A stretch of 64,000 bases of DNA from Eutreptiella sp. 'Long Island Sound 2002' (GCA_964036045.1 OZ038384.1:28563771-28627770), one strand, 5' to 3'; counted from the first letter of the stretch, positions 1 to 9,194 are shown. Translations and numbers: made by a program. Notes: generated by a model from the sequence alone, not told the origin.

Positions 1-3000
1 AGGCACCATTGCATTGGTGTCGTGAAAATCATTTTGTAGCATGTTCTTCATCCCAACATCTATTTGCAGACGGATGAAACGCCCCTAGCACAAAGGAAAG
101 AGCAGAAGAGACCGGCTGAGGAGGCCAAAACAGCCAACGCCTAGAAGCAGGTTCGTTTGTCTGTTTGGATCAGTGTTGTGCATTCATGGAACCACCATGA
201 TGGAATGATAGAATGATGGCACCACTGTCGTTAAAGTCATTTTCCTCCATTTACTTCATCCGAACATCTGCTTACAGGCAGATGAAAAGGCCCAAGCACA
301 GAGAAGAGCAGATGATCCTAAGGATGTGGATCCTAAGGATGTGGAGTCGGAAGCACACGGCCCGGAGAAGGAAACTCTCAGCAAGAACGCCGAAGCAGCC
401 GAGAAAGCCAAAGCCGCCAAGAAGGCCGACGCAGCCGAGAAAGCTGAAGCAGCCGATGGTAGGAAGCAGGTTCTATTTTTCGGAGGGAAAATTCTTGTGT
501 ATCGATGGAACCAACGATGATAGAATGATGGCACCATTGTATTTTGGTGCCGTGAAAGTCATTTTCTTGCATGTGCTTCCTCCCAACATCTGTTTGCAGG
601 CAGAGGAAAATGCCCAACCACAAAGGAAAGTCGATGAGCGCGAGGAGCAGAAGAGAGCGGCCGAGGAAGCCGAAACAGCCAATACAAGGATGCAGGTTCG
701 TTTGTCTGTTTGGAACATTCTTGTGCATTGATGGAACCACCATGATGCAATGATAGAATGATGGCACCACTGTCGTTAAATTCATTTTCCTGCATATGAT
801 TCATCCCAACATCTGCTTACAGGCAGAGGAAAAGGTCCAAGCACAGAGGAAAGAGCAGACAAGAGCGGCTGAGGAAGCCGAAAACAGGCAACGCTGGGAA
901 GCAGGTTCTTTTGTCTATTTGACAACGTGTTGTGCATCGATGGAACCAGCAATGATAGAATGGTGGCACCAGGCCTTGATAAAGTCATTTTCTTGCATGT
1001 GCCTCATCCCAACATGTGCTTGTAGGCAGAGGAACAAGCCCAAGCACGAAGGAAAGCGGATGAGCTCGACCAGCAAAACAGAGCGGCCGAGGAAGCAGCC
1101 AGCGCCAGGAGGCAAGATCCTTTTTGCGTATTGGAACTTCTTGTGCATCAGTGGAACCTACAATGATTGTGCAGCGAGGCACCATTGCATTGGTGTCGTG
1201 AAAATCATTTTCTAGCATATTCTTCATCCCAACATCCATTTGCAGACAGATGAAACGGCCCTAGCACAAAGAAAAGAGCAGAAGAGACCGGCTGAGGAAG
1301 CCGAAACAGCCAACGCTGAGAAGCAGGTTCGTTAGTCTGTTTGGATCATTCTTGTGCATTGATGGAAGCACCCTGATGCAATGATAGAATGATGGCACCA
1401 CTGTCGTTAAAGTCATTTTCCTGCATATACTTCATCCGAACATCTGCTTACAGGCAGATGAAAAGGTCCAAGCACAGAGAAGAGCAGATGATCCCAAGGA
1501 TGTGGATCCTAAGGATGTGGAGTTGGAAGCACACGGCCCGGAGAAGGAAAGTCTCAGCGGTTCCGCCCTAATGGACGCGAGAACTGGTCAGTGGGTGAGA
1601 CCGTTTGAACAGGTGTGCGCTGAGCGTCGGGATACGCTCTTGTGCACCGATTGAACCAGCGATGATGGAATGATGGCCCCACTGTCTTCTGGCGTGGTGA
1701 AAGTGGTTTTCTTGCATGTGCTTCAGCCCAAAATTTGCTTGCGAAGAGAAGAACAGGTCGGAGCACAGAGGAGAGCAGAAGAGCTCGACAAGCAGAAGAG
1801 AGCGGCTGAGGAAGCCGAAACAACCAATGCCGAGAAGCAGGTTCGTTTGTCTGTTTGCATCATTCTTGTGCATTGATGGAACCACCATGATGCAATGATA
1901 GAATGATGGCACCACTGTCGTTAAAGTCAGTTTCCTGCATTTACTTCATCCGAACATCTGCTTACAGGCAGATCAAAAGGCCCAAGCACAGAGAAGAGCA
2001 CATGATCCTAAGGATGTGGATCCTAAGGATGTGGAGTCGGAAACACAAGGCCGTGAGAAGGAAAGTCTCAGCGAGAACGCCGAAGCAGCAGAGGACAGTC
2101 AATGGGTGAGACCTTTGGAAGAGGTGTGTGTTGAGTGCTGCAATTCGAAGTTAATCTGCTTTGTTTCACCCATCTAGGGGTTAGCCAACCATCCAAGCAC
2201 GCTCTTGACGTCTCTGATTTTTGAGGCCTCGCCACTGTTCCTGCTTCCTCGATGAGGGATAGTAGACTGCCTCTCCACCCCATGGCCAGCAGTTGTCAGC
2301 AGTGAAGGAAAAATCTGCTCGTACCCGTCCACAGCAATGCCCGCACATGGAATTCATGTACCCATGCTTTCTCATAGGGGAGGCATCCATTGCAGCGTCT
2401 TTACGAAAAGTGGCTGAAAGATTTCCAAACTGAGCATGCTCTGAGTACACTTTGCGATGGGATTGTAGTCATGAAATCCAACATACCAGGAGCGGGCTAT
2501 GGGCTGTTTTCAACCTCTGATTATCCTGAGAAGCATCTTTTGACCCTTTTGCGGAGGCATCAAAGGAGTCTTATGCTACGTTCCACTATACCCTTGTCCC
2601 GCGGGCTTTTGTCCTGGAAGGAATTCGTAAGCCTATTCCAGGCTATGGAGGGGCCAGCTTTGCAATCCATGGTGAAAAATTTGCAAACGCTAGTCTCCAG
2701 CGCATCCAGTTGCTCGGGGGTCTTGTGCACCTTTCTGGTTTGGTAACTACAAAGGCAATCATAAAAGGGTCGGAGCTCCTGGTAAATTATGGACCAGGGT
2801 ACCAACGTAAACATCCATATGTACGGGACCCTCAAGATGATCCGAACGCTCATGGGTCCGTTTGGGATGAGACAACCATGCACTTGGCACAGGTAATTTG
2901 TGCCTCTTGCTTTGGGGTGCAGTTGGGATACAAACTCTTAGGTGGAGATTGCCCCAGCTTATGCACGCAAAAGCCGTCTGTTCACGGGGGGCTCGCCGGC

Positions 3001-6000
3001 AGGGGACCCTTTACGCCAACTCCCCCCCTCCCCCCCCCCCCCCTGGAAATTGGCTGGAAAGTGCCGGACAATGGGCGCCGAAGGCGCCCGAAGTAAATTT
3101 TTTTTGAATAAGTAGAGGGTGAAAAAATGAGTTTTCGCCCGGATCTATCTATACTCAAAATACTCAGTTTTTTGAGGAGAACCCAAAAATGGATGCTGGG
3201 GTGATGTAGCATCTCCGCCCACTTTTGGGCCCCCGATAAAGCAAGGTTGAGACAGCGAATTCTGATTTTGACCCCGGCCGGGAATTGACCTACCATGCCT
3301 CCCGCCCCTGTTGCAATTTTTTTTTGCCAACATACATACTGCAAAAATGTCTACCGCAATGAGGGGGTCATTTTAAGCCGTATATGTTGGGGTCTGGGTG
3401 CCCCCCTCCCCTTCAGCCGACCCCAGACCCGCCCCGACCCAGCCCCCACCCCCCCCCCCTCCTCCCCCCACCCTGAAATTGGCTGGAAAGTGGGAGGGAG
3501 TCGGCGTATGGCCCGTTGCTACGCCCCCCCCCCCGTGCGTCTATTTTCTGTTATGCTCAAGTGTACTAGTACCCATCATCTGTGTGCAGATTGCTGCCTC
3601 AGACGGTGAACAAGTCCCAAGTCCCAAGGAACTTCGATCCTTCCATACGTCCTGGCGAAGGGGCTTCAAAAAGTGTACTGGTGCTACCCCTCGGGAGCTT
3701 GGCAACATGTTACGGCAATTTTTCACCACCCTTCCAGGCGATTCCCCATGGCACGCAGCAGCACACAACGGGGTGAGGTCTTTGGTGTTCATCGCCAAGG
3801 AGTGGAGTGACCCAGAGACATTCCATGTTTGTGCATTCTTATGGCATTGTTGCCGGGATATTTGGATTTTGGAAGTCGCGGGCGTTGCTCTGTGCCTTCT
3901 CTGCGTATCACAGGCTGTGGAAGCCTGCATTCTTGCCCAGTGTCCCCAACTGGGCAGTTTTCAGCACCGTATGCTCCTCCCACTGCAGTTGCCACGTTGC
4001 CAGCGCAAAGACGTCAACATCCGTGAAGAAGAAAGTTTGAAGTTCACCGTTGATGTCATGCAGGATGAAAAAGTGATTGCTGTGATGCCAATCAGCCGCA
4101 GCTTCTGGTTCGCCGGCGAGGCCCACGTGCAGACCTCATTTTCTTTTGGAGATATCCTCTTGAGTCAGTTGTCAGTGCCGCACATTTGCCAATACTCTAA
4201 ATCCACGGGTCTATTTGCAGTCGCAATGCTGCTCAGCCACACCTCGTGTGACCAGAGCTTCGAGGCATGTCGGCCTGTCAAAGTACCACCGCCATCTACC
4301 CGATCCACAAAATCCACGACCTCAGAACCCTTCACGGCATCCACAACGTCAGCGCCATCCAGTGTCGTTCGAAAGGGGGCACCTACACCACAACCAAAGA
4401 AGGCCAAGCCACCAGCAAAGCTGGCACGAAAACCAAAACCAAAGAAGGCGCCACCACAAGGAGCACGGAAGCAAAGACAGCGTAGTCCAAGTGTCAGCAG
4501 CAGAACAAGCAGCGAGGAAAGCCCAAGGCTGAATCTAAGAAGACACCACAGCGTTGAAAGCAGCGAAACCAGCCAAGACAGGAGCCCTCCCCGGAAGCTT
4601 CGACCAGAAGACAAACGGCGCAACAGTAGGTACAGGTCACCATCTATCGAGAGTTGGTCTATGGGGAGCAGATCACTATCCCCTGCGGCAGCAGCACAAA
4701 GCGGCAGCCGTCAACCGGAACGTGATAGAAGGCCATCATCTCCTTCGGACAATGGTATGTTTGGTTGCAAGGCTCTAATATTTGTATGTTTTGTTCAGCT
4801 TCGGAGCTAGGCGAGGAACAACACAGGGTCTGCATGGTGAGGCTCTTTCAGGGGGGGGGGGGGATATGCGATTCACATTTTTCCGCATTTTCCGCATTTT
4901 TTTTCACATTTTTTGGGCAGGTCCCTTAGTGTAATGTTCAAGAGGAAACATTCTAGTGGCATTGTCTTGTAGTCAGTTGTTGCCGGAGGTTTTTTGTTTG
5001 GCAGATGGCAGGGGAAAATTTTTTTGTTTGACCCTATGTGTCTATGCTCAAAATATTCAGAATTTGTGGAGAATGCAAAAATGGATGAAAACCACAGAAA
5101 AGGACATTGACCCCGACGCGACCTCCGGGTCGGACCTTCGCTGATGGGAGCCTGAGTTGATGGGCAAATTTTTCTTGAACGTTTTTTCCCGTAGTTGTGT
5201 ATTTTCAAAATGAACAGCGTGTCATGGGGATCATTCTGAGGTATGTATGTTGGGGTATCCCCCCCTCCCCCCCAGGGAGCCCGGCGGTTTGGGTCAATGG
5301 GGGAGCACCTGATGCGGCGCGGATATTCAGCGGTCTGGCCTGACCAAGCAGCTGCAGCTTCTGCCCCTAGCTGCTGTGAGCCTAGTCCGTGATATTCTTG
5401 AGTTGAACTACTGCACTAAGTTGTTCCATCAAACAGTCCATGCTTTGAGCGCCCAATTGTGCAAGACGAGATGAAACATAGGGGTTCTGAGGGGCAAACA
5501 CCATTCTAACCAAACCGCATTTTCTATCGCATTTTTTGCCGCATTTTCCGCATTTTGTCCGCATTTTTCCGCTTTTTTTGCCAATCCGGGCAACCGCATT
5601 TCCCCCCCCCCCCCGCTCTTTGGAGCAGAGAGGGACAAATTTATGTGCATCGTTGGAGAATGGACTCATTCATGTGCATTTATACGCATCGTGGTAATCT
5701 GTGAGTAGCGGTCAAGTGCTTTGTCTATCACGCAGGACGCCAGAGAACAGACTCATCAGAGACAAGAAGCAGGAAATCTCAACGCCGCTCCAGATCGCCC
5801 TCATGCAGCCACCAACCAGACCATGGCAAAAGGATGAGCGTGCCCAGTATGTCTGCTGCCACGAGGCCAGAGCTTTTGTACTGTGTGTCCTACCCTAGGG
5901 TGGGTCTGTGAGAATTTTAGGCAGGATGGGCCTCCGGGTAGGGTAGGCCATTGTGGAGGATTTCTGGTCGGCGCCTGGATAAGGAGAAACGACAAGTACC

Positions 6001-8562
6001 AAAGGGGGAACAATGTGACATCAGTTTGAACCTGAATGTCTCCGCAGTGGTCTGTGAGTAGTTGTCAAACGCTTTGTCCTCAGGCCCTATAGCTTGGCGG
6101 GGAAGGGGCTCCTCAGAAGCACGAAGCAGTCGATCAAAACGATCAGCATCATGGCACTCTTCGTCGTGGTCAATGACAGACAGATACCCGTCAAGCAGCC
6201 GCCATGACAGAAGACCGACCCTGCCTGGGGACCGTGGTATGTGTGCTGACATTGGTACACAGTAATGAGCTTCGGACTTGGACAACCTTGCCAATGCCCA
6301 GCCGTCTGGTCGCCGACAGGGAAGAGGGGTGGCCAAGCCATAGCCCTGAACCATCCAAAATTGTAGCTTGCTGATGCCTCTTCTCGCCGGACATGAGTAT
6401 GCATCTCCAGAACTCTGCTGTAGTCTGTGAGTAGTTGTTAACTGCTTTGTCCTTAGGCCCTGTTTCTCGGAGTGGGAGGGATTCGTCAGAAGCACGAAGC
6501 AGTCGATCACAACGATCACCATCACGGCACTCTTCGTCGCGGTCAATGACAGACAGATACCCGTCAAGCAGCCGCCATGACAGAAGACCGACCCTGCCTG
6601 CGGATCGTGGTATGCGTGCTGACATTGGTACACATTAATGAGCTTCGGACTTGGACAACCTTGCCAATGCCCACCCGTCTGGTCACCGACAGGGAAGAGG
6701 GGTGGCCAAGCCGTAGGCCTGAGCCATCCAAAATTGTAGCTTGCTGATGCCTCTTCTCGCTTGACATGAGTATGCATCTCAAGAACTCTGCTGTAGTCTG
6801 TGAGTAGTTGTTAACTGCTTTGTCCTTAGGCCCTATTTCTCGGAGCGGGGGGGACTCTTCAGAAGCAAGAAGCCGTCGATCACAACGATCACCATCACGG
6901 CACTCTTTGTCGCGGTCAATGACAGACAGATACCCGTCAAGCAGCCCCCATGACAGAAGACCGACCCTGCCTGCGGATCGTGGTATGCGTGCTGACATTG
7001 GTACACATTAATGAGCTTCGGACTTGGACAACCTTGCCAATGCCCACCCGTCTGGTCGCCGACGGGGGAGAGGGGTGGCAGAGCCGTAGGCCTGAACCAT
7101 CCAAAATTGTAGCTTGCTGATGCCTCTTCTCGCCGGACATGAGTATGCATCTGAAGATCTCTGCAGTAGTCTGTGAGCAGTTGTTAGGTGCTTTGTCCTT
7201 AGGCCCTATCCCTGGGCGGGGCAGGGACTCGTCGGAATCAAGGCAATCACAACGATCGCCATCACGGCACTCTTCGTCACGCCGGAGGATAGAATGGTCA
7301 GAGACAAGAAGTAGGCATTCATCACGGTCGCCCTCACGACGCTCCTCTTCACAGTCAATCTATGGCAGAACGCCAAACCTACCTGGGGACCGTGATATCT
7401 TTGTTGCCCTGACATTTGGATAGATTTGTCAGCTTTGCACATATATGGGCTTCTCAGGGTGGTGTGGTTTGGAGAGGAGGGCAAGGTGCCCCCCCCCCCC
7501 CCCCCAACACCCCCCTTCCATGATTGCCTCTCTGCTAGGCCGGCAACCAGATGGTACGGAGCGGAGGGATACATTTATCTCACGCAACTCCTCAAGGCCT
7601 GATAGACAAGGAGCGTCAGCTGGTGTGTTTCCCATGCTGGTGAATTAGCTCTGCTAGGGCTATGACATTTGTACACACCGCTCAGCTTCGCCGATGCATA
7701 TCCCTCTCAACCAACAGCTTGCGTGCACTCTCGGCACCCTTTACTGGCCTCAGACTGCAGTTTTTCAAAAAGGATTCCACAGCCGTGCTGCTCAAGGAGC
7801 CAGACCCGCAATGGGGATGACAGGAGGCCACCGTTGCCTATGGACTATGGTATGTTTGCTGCATGACTTGTTCTGTGTTACCTGTCCATTGCATAGTAAT
7901 CGGGGGGGGGGGGGCGACGGAACCGTCACTTGGGGGTGTGAGGGAACCATTGCGCACAGGTGTATACTGAACAAGGGGGGGGGGGGCTACATGTTGGTCA
8001 GCTTTTCGGATGGATATCCCTTTCGACCAATAGCTTGCGCGAACCATTAGCACCTTTTACTGTCCTCAGAATACAGCCGTTCAAGAGGGATTGCACAGCC
8101 GTGCTGCTCCAGGAGCCAAGCCTGCATCGGGAATAACAGAGAGCCACCATTACCTGTGGACTATGGTATGATCCTTCAGTCGAGGGTCCTGACACTTGTA
8201 CATGTTGGTTAGCTTTTTGGATGGATATTCCTTTTGACCAATAGCTTGCATGCACCATTAGCGCCCTTTACTGTCCTCAGACTGCAGCCGTTCAAGAGGG
8301 ATTCCACAACCGTGCTGCTTCAGGAGCCAGGCGTGCAACGGGGATGGCATTAGGCCAACCTTACCTGTCGACTACGGTATGCTTCCTGAGTCGCTTGTGC
8401 AATATCTCAGCAATGGCCGTGAAATTTTACCTCGTCTGTCAGCTTGGCGGATGGACCAGCAGCTCTGCTTGCATTTACCTTGGCACAGGCTGGCAAAACC
8501 ATCCAAAGAACCCACTTCAGCAATTGTTCACCAAGGGCTTTCACAACAAGCGAGTGGCATGA
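1..8562 (+). CDS. Multi-exon gene model: coiled-coil array, SET domain, RS-rich tail (possibly pseudogene)
   Basis: All recognisable exons from the window edge to about 8562 lie on the plus strand, have GT donors and AG acceptors, and mostly agree in phase. The coiled-coil exons are phase 0 at both ends, the SET exon enters and leaves in phase 0, and every RS exon from 4221 on enters and leaves in phase 1. I infer one gene: charged coiled-coil N-terminal part, SET methyltransferase-like domain, and a long Arg/Ser C-terminal part. Its 5' end is outside the window. A last exon ending in TGA at 8560-8562 is possible. The product would suit a chromatin or RNA-processing protein, but this is inference from domains. 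Damage includes a TAG in the exon at 70, a one-base insertion in the exon at 823, a missing donor at about 1115 and a frameshift inside the SET domain. It could be a pseudogene, two adjacent genes, or a gene with assembly errors. Confidence 0.5.
70..150 (+). CDS. Coiled-coil repeat exon 1 (with in-frame TAG)
   Basis: 27-codon exon after a TTTGCAG acceptor and before a GGTTCG donor. It reads T-D-E-T-P-L-A-Q-R-K-E-Q then a Glu/Ala stretch. A TAG at 142-144 stands where the copy at 1246 has GAG (Glu), so this copy carries a nonsense change. Confidence 0.55.
278..469 (+). CDS. Coiled-coil repeat exon 2 (long form)
   Basis: 64-codon phase-0 exon. It begins A-D-E-K-A-Q-A-Q-R-R, has two D-P-K-D-V steps, then Ala/Lys/Glu repeats of the type A-E-K-A-K-A-A-K-K-A. 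Composition predicts a continuous charged helix or coiled coil. Acceptor CTTACAG, donor CAG/GTTCTA. Confidence 0.65.
600..695 (+). CDS. Coiled-coil repeat exon 3
   Basis: 32-codon phase-0 exon, A-E-E-N-A-Q-P-Q-R-K then E-E-Q-K-R-A-A-E-E-A. Acceptor TGTTTGCAG, donor CAG/GTTCGT. Intact. Confidence 0.65.
823..904 (+). CDS. Coiled-coil repeat exon 4 (one base too long)
   Basis: Same family as its neighbours but 82 nt long. An extra A in the GCCGAAAACAGG stretch, relative to sister copies, breaks the otherwise strict multiple-of-three rule. Either a frameshift mutation or a base-call error. Confidence 0.5.
1026..1115 (+). CDS. Coiled-coil repeat exon 5 (donor lost)
   Basis: Starts after a TGCTTGTAG acceptor and reads A-E-E-Q-A-Q-A-R-R-K-A-D-E-L-D-Q-Q. 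At the expected 3' end the sequence is GGCAAGATCC instead of GCAGGTTC, so no GT donor is present. The end coordinate is approximate. Confidence 0.45.
1246..1326 (+). CDS. Coiled-coil repeat exon 6
   Basis: Intact 27-codon twin of the exon at 70, 1176 bp downstream, with GAG in place of the TAG. Acceptor ATTTGCAG, donor CAG/GTTCGT. Confidence 0.6.
1454..1594 (+). CDS. Coiled-coil repeat exon 7 (long form, variant 3' end)
   Basis: 47-codon exon, twin of the exon at 278. The second half differs, ending near T-G-Q-W at a GTGAGA donor. The exon at 1968 also ends S-Q-W before GTGAGA, so a second type of 3' half exists in this array. Confidence 0.55.
1747..1840 (+). CDS. Coiled-coil repeat exon 8 (acceptor altered)
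   Basis: Reads E-E-Q-V-G-A-Q-R-R-A-E-E-L-D-K-Q-K-R and ends at a normal CAG/GTTCGT donor. The start is uncertain: sister copies have CTTACAG/GCAGA, but here the text is CTTGCGAAGAGAAG, apparently missing bases at the acceptor. Confidence 0.45.
1968..2105 (+). CDS. Coiled-coil repeat exon 9 (last of array)
   Basis: 46-codon phase-0 exon of the long type. It has the two D-P-K-D-V steps and ends E-D-S-Q-W before a GTGAGA donor. No stop in frame. Confidence 0.6.
2378..2892 (+). CDS. SET-domain exon with internal frameshift
   Basis: Acceptor TTCTCATAG at 2377; phase-0 entry; exit at GCACAG/GTAATT. The N-terminal half carries N-I-P-G-A-G-Y-G-L-F-S, the usual first strand of SET domains (GxG-Y-G-L-F/V). 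The C-terminal half carries S-E-L-L-V-N-Y-G-P-G-Y at about 2770-2802, matching the E-L-x-x-x-Y-G/D-x-x-Y end of SET domains that closes the catalytic core. Known SET proteins transfer methyl groups from S-adenosylmethionine to lysine, often on histones. The two halves are in different frames: frame 2 until about 2530, frame 1 from about 2535. No plausible intron fits between them, so a one-base indel disrupts the exon. The canonical N-H-S-x-x-P-N motif is not obvious. SET membership is fairly secure; activity is unlikely in this copy. Confidence 0.6.
2893..3589 (+). other. Intron with poly(C) tracts
   Basis: Lies between the SET exon donor (GTAATT) and the acceptor TGTGTGCAG at 3589; both flanks are phase 0. 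It holds two C-rich blocks (about 3017-3048 and 3405-3478), each followed by the same text, GAAATTGGCTGGAAAGTG, suggesting an internal duplicated element. No gene seen. Confidence 0.5.
3590..3772 (+). CDS. Connecting exon, function unknown
   Basis: 61-codon phase-0 exon. It contains E-Q-V-P-S-P-K-E-L-R-S-F-H-T-S-W-R-R-G-F and ends D-S-P-W-H-A-A-A-H-N-G before GTGAGG. Open throughout. I recognise no domain. Its phases match both the SET exon upstream and the exon at 3989 downstream. Confidence 0.45.
3989..4220 (+). CDS. Connecting exon and following sequence, 3' boundary unclear
   Basis: Acceptor CACTGCAG; phase-0 entry, L-P-R-C-Q-R-K-D-V-N-I-R-E-E-E-S-L. The frame stays open into the RS exon at 4221. 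A strong acceptor (GTCTATTTGCAG) at 4220 implies an intron, but no GT donor in the required phase is visible. A GC or other non-standard donor, or read-through, is possible. Confidence 0.35.
4221..4754 (+). CDS. RS/KP-rich exon
   Basis: 178-codon exon, entering with two bases and leaving with one base (phase 1). It starts V-A-M-L-L-S-H-T-S-C-D-Q-S, passes through a Lys/Pro stretch (K-P-K-P-K-K-A-P-P), and becomes Arg/Ser rich (R-S-P-S-V-S-S-R-T-S-S-E-E-S-P-R). It ends R-D-R-R-P-S-S-P-S-D-N-G at a GTATGT donor. RS domains are known in splicing factors and other nuclear RNA-binding proteins, where they are phosphorylated by SR kinases. The final D-R-R-P-x-x-P-x-D-x-G pattern recurs at the ends of most downstream exons, so this exon is probably their ancestor or relative. 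Confidence 0.6.
4755..5735 (+). other. Long intron with poly(G)/poly(C) runs
   Basis: Bounded by GTATGT at 4755 and CACGCAG at 5735. It contains a G run near 4852-4863, a C run near 5600-5614, and stretches of TTTTTCCGCATTTT at 4880-4905 and 5520-5570 that look like degenerate copies of one repeat in opposite orientation. No coding sequence supported. Confidence 0.45.
5736..5846 (+). CDS. RS exon A (37 codons)
   Basis: Phase-1 symmetric exon (2 bases + 36 codons + 1 base). Reads D-S-S-E-T-R-S-R-K-S-Q-R-R-S-R-S-P-S and H-Q-P-D-H-G-K-R-M-S-V-P. The donor is GTATGT. The second half and the following intron are repeated at 15700-15900, next to the zinc-finger exon there. Confidence 0.6.
6084..6236 (+). 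CDS. RS exon R1
   Basis: 51-codon-equivalent phase-1 symmetric exon. Contains G-S-S-E-A-R-S-S-R-S-K-R-S-A-S, then S-M-T-D-R-Y-P-S-S-S-R-H and ends D-R-R-P-T-L-P-G-D-R-G. Donor GTATGT. More diverged than R2/R3 (Trp in place of Ser/Arg at some sites). Confidence 0.65.
6457..6609 (+). CDS. RS exon R2
   Basis: Same architecture as R1: R-S-G-R-D-S-S-E-A-R-S-S-R-S-Q-R-S-P-S-R, then T-D-R-Y-P-S-S-S-R-H-D-R-R-P-T-L-P-A-D-R-G. Open, GT donor, phase 1 at both ends. Confidence 0.65.
6830..6982 (+). CDS. RS exon R3
   Basis: Near copy of R2 with R-S-G-G-D-S-S-E-A-R-S-R-R-S-Q-R-S-P-S, ending L-P-A-D-R-G. Open, phase 1 at both ends, GTATGC donor. Confidence 0.65.
7203..7393 (+). CDS. RS exon R4 (longer, donor lost)
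   Basis: Starts at the expected 373-bp step and shares G-R-D-S-S-E-S-R and the R-S-P-S-R-H-S-S core, but has extra RS codons (R-S-R-H-S-S-R-S-P-S-R-R). It ends L-P-G-D-R before GATATC, where the sister exons have GGTATG. The canonical GT is therefore absent. A GA-type donor or loss of this exon are both possible. Confidence 0.5.
7754..7849 (+). CDS. 96-nt exon E1
   Basis: Phase-1 symmetric exon after a CTCAG acceptor. Reads C-S-F-S-K-R-I-P-Q-P-C-C-S-R-S-Q, ending D-R-R-P-P-L-P-M-D-Y-G before GTATGT. First of three similar exons; it shares the D-R-R-P-x-L-P-x-D-x-G end with the RS exons. Confidence 0.6.
8070..8165 (+). CDS. 96-nt exon E2
   Basis: Second copy: Y-S-R-S-R-G-I-A-Q-P-C-C-S-R-S-Q, ending P-P-L-P-V-D-Y-G before GTATGA. 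Exactly 96 nt, open, phase 1. The preceding intron carries GACCAATAGCTTGC, common to all three copies. Confidence 0.6.
8281..8376 (+). CDS. 96-nt exon E3
   Basis: Third copy: C-S-R-S-R-G-I-P-Q-P-C-C-F-R-S-Q, ending R-P-T-L-P-V-D-Y-G before GTATGC. Exactly 96 nt and open. It starts 211 bp after E2. Confidence 0.6.
8489..8562 (+). CDS. Possible terminal exon
   Basis: A TTGGCACAG acceptor is followed by two bases that complete the phase-1 codon, then 23 codons and TGA (W-Q-N-H-P-K-N-P-L-Q-Q-L and so on). The sequence is not RS-like. Only the phase agreement and the stop support it; no polyadenylation signal was identified. Confidence 0.3.
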
Positions 8563-8825
8563 CAGCCCGCCTTCAAAGAGGCAGTGGACAGCAGATCCTA
8601 TGATGAGCCCTATGATGTACTCCATGAAGTGCAACAAGCTGCTTGCGATGACGGGTTCACTGAAATAGTAATGGTGTGTGGACCCCCCCCCCTCAAGACA
8701 CCTCTACCATCCTCACGACTTACGCTTTTTTTTAATCGCGTTTATTGCAAAAAAAAGACAATTTTTTTTCTACAAGCATTTACCGCAAGACAAAATTGCA
8801 CAAACTTACAATTTTTTTCGCACTC
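8563..8825. other. No gene seen
   Basis: A C run near 8688 and A/T-rich stretches (8725-8820). Nothing recognised between the RS gene and the transposase-like element. Confidence 0.5.
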
Positions 8826-9020
8826 CTGTGCTCCCCACGTTACACAGTTTAGTATTCCAGGTGGGCACCTACTGAACCAATATATTGGTGTGCGCTCTGT
8901 AATTCTCTTATCAGGCTGGTATTAGTGAGGGTGAGTAATCACCCTCATGCATGCATTCATCTCTTTGAGCAAGGTACAAATACATGTCCAGTGCCTCAAA
9001 CGGGTTGATTGCTGCATCCC
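8826..9020 (-). repeat. Inverted, internally deleted copy of the 9.6-10.9 kb element
   Basis: Two abutting segments match, in reverse complement, two segments that are about 1.04 kb apart in the main copy (10757-10858 and 9635-9720). The junction at about 8925 is therefore an internal deletion. It also serves as the left inverted repeat of the composite. Confidence 0.75.
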
Positions 9021-9194
9021 CGCAACAAGTTCATCCGATTGTGGATGCACATGCTCTACCGGTGCAATCTCCTCGGCTTTTGTTCGAATGACCGACAAGA
9101 GGATGTCTGTTTGTGCTGATGACTCGCTGGTATTACACGCTTTCAATTTTCAACATGTTTATGCAAAATTGCTGTTACATTCCTTCTAGCTTTC

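Larger units (their letters stand above)
1..2105 (+). repeat. Tandem array of coiled-coil exon plus intron units
   Basis: Nine copies of a unit are present, each made of a short Ala/Glu/Lys/Arg-rich exon and a conserved ~120-bp intron. The intron carries recurrent text such as GATGGAACCA, ATAGAATGATGGCACCA and an acceptor like CATCTGCTTACAG. Units alternate between short exons (about 81-96 nt) and long ones (138-192 nt). A higher-order duplication is visible: exons at 70 and 278 recur at 1246 and 1454, both shifted by exactly 1176 bp. The array continues beyond the left edge. Confidence 0.85.
6020..7400 (+). repeat. Four tandem RS-exon units with exact 373-bp period
   Basis: Exon starts at 6084, 6457, 6830 and 7203 are each exactly 373 bp apart. 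Each unit has a 153-nt RS exon (longer in the fourth), then a conserved intron with ATGAGCTTCGGACTTGGACA, ACATGAGTATGCATCT and the acceptor TTTGTCCTTAG or GTCCTCAG. The high identity, introns included, indicates recent tandem duplication. Confidence 0.9.
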
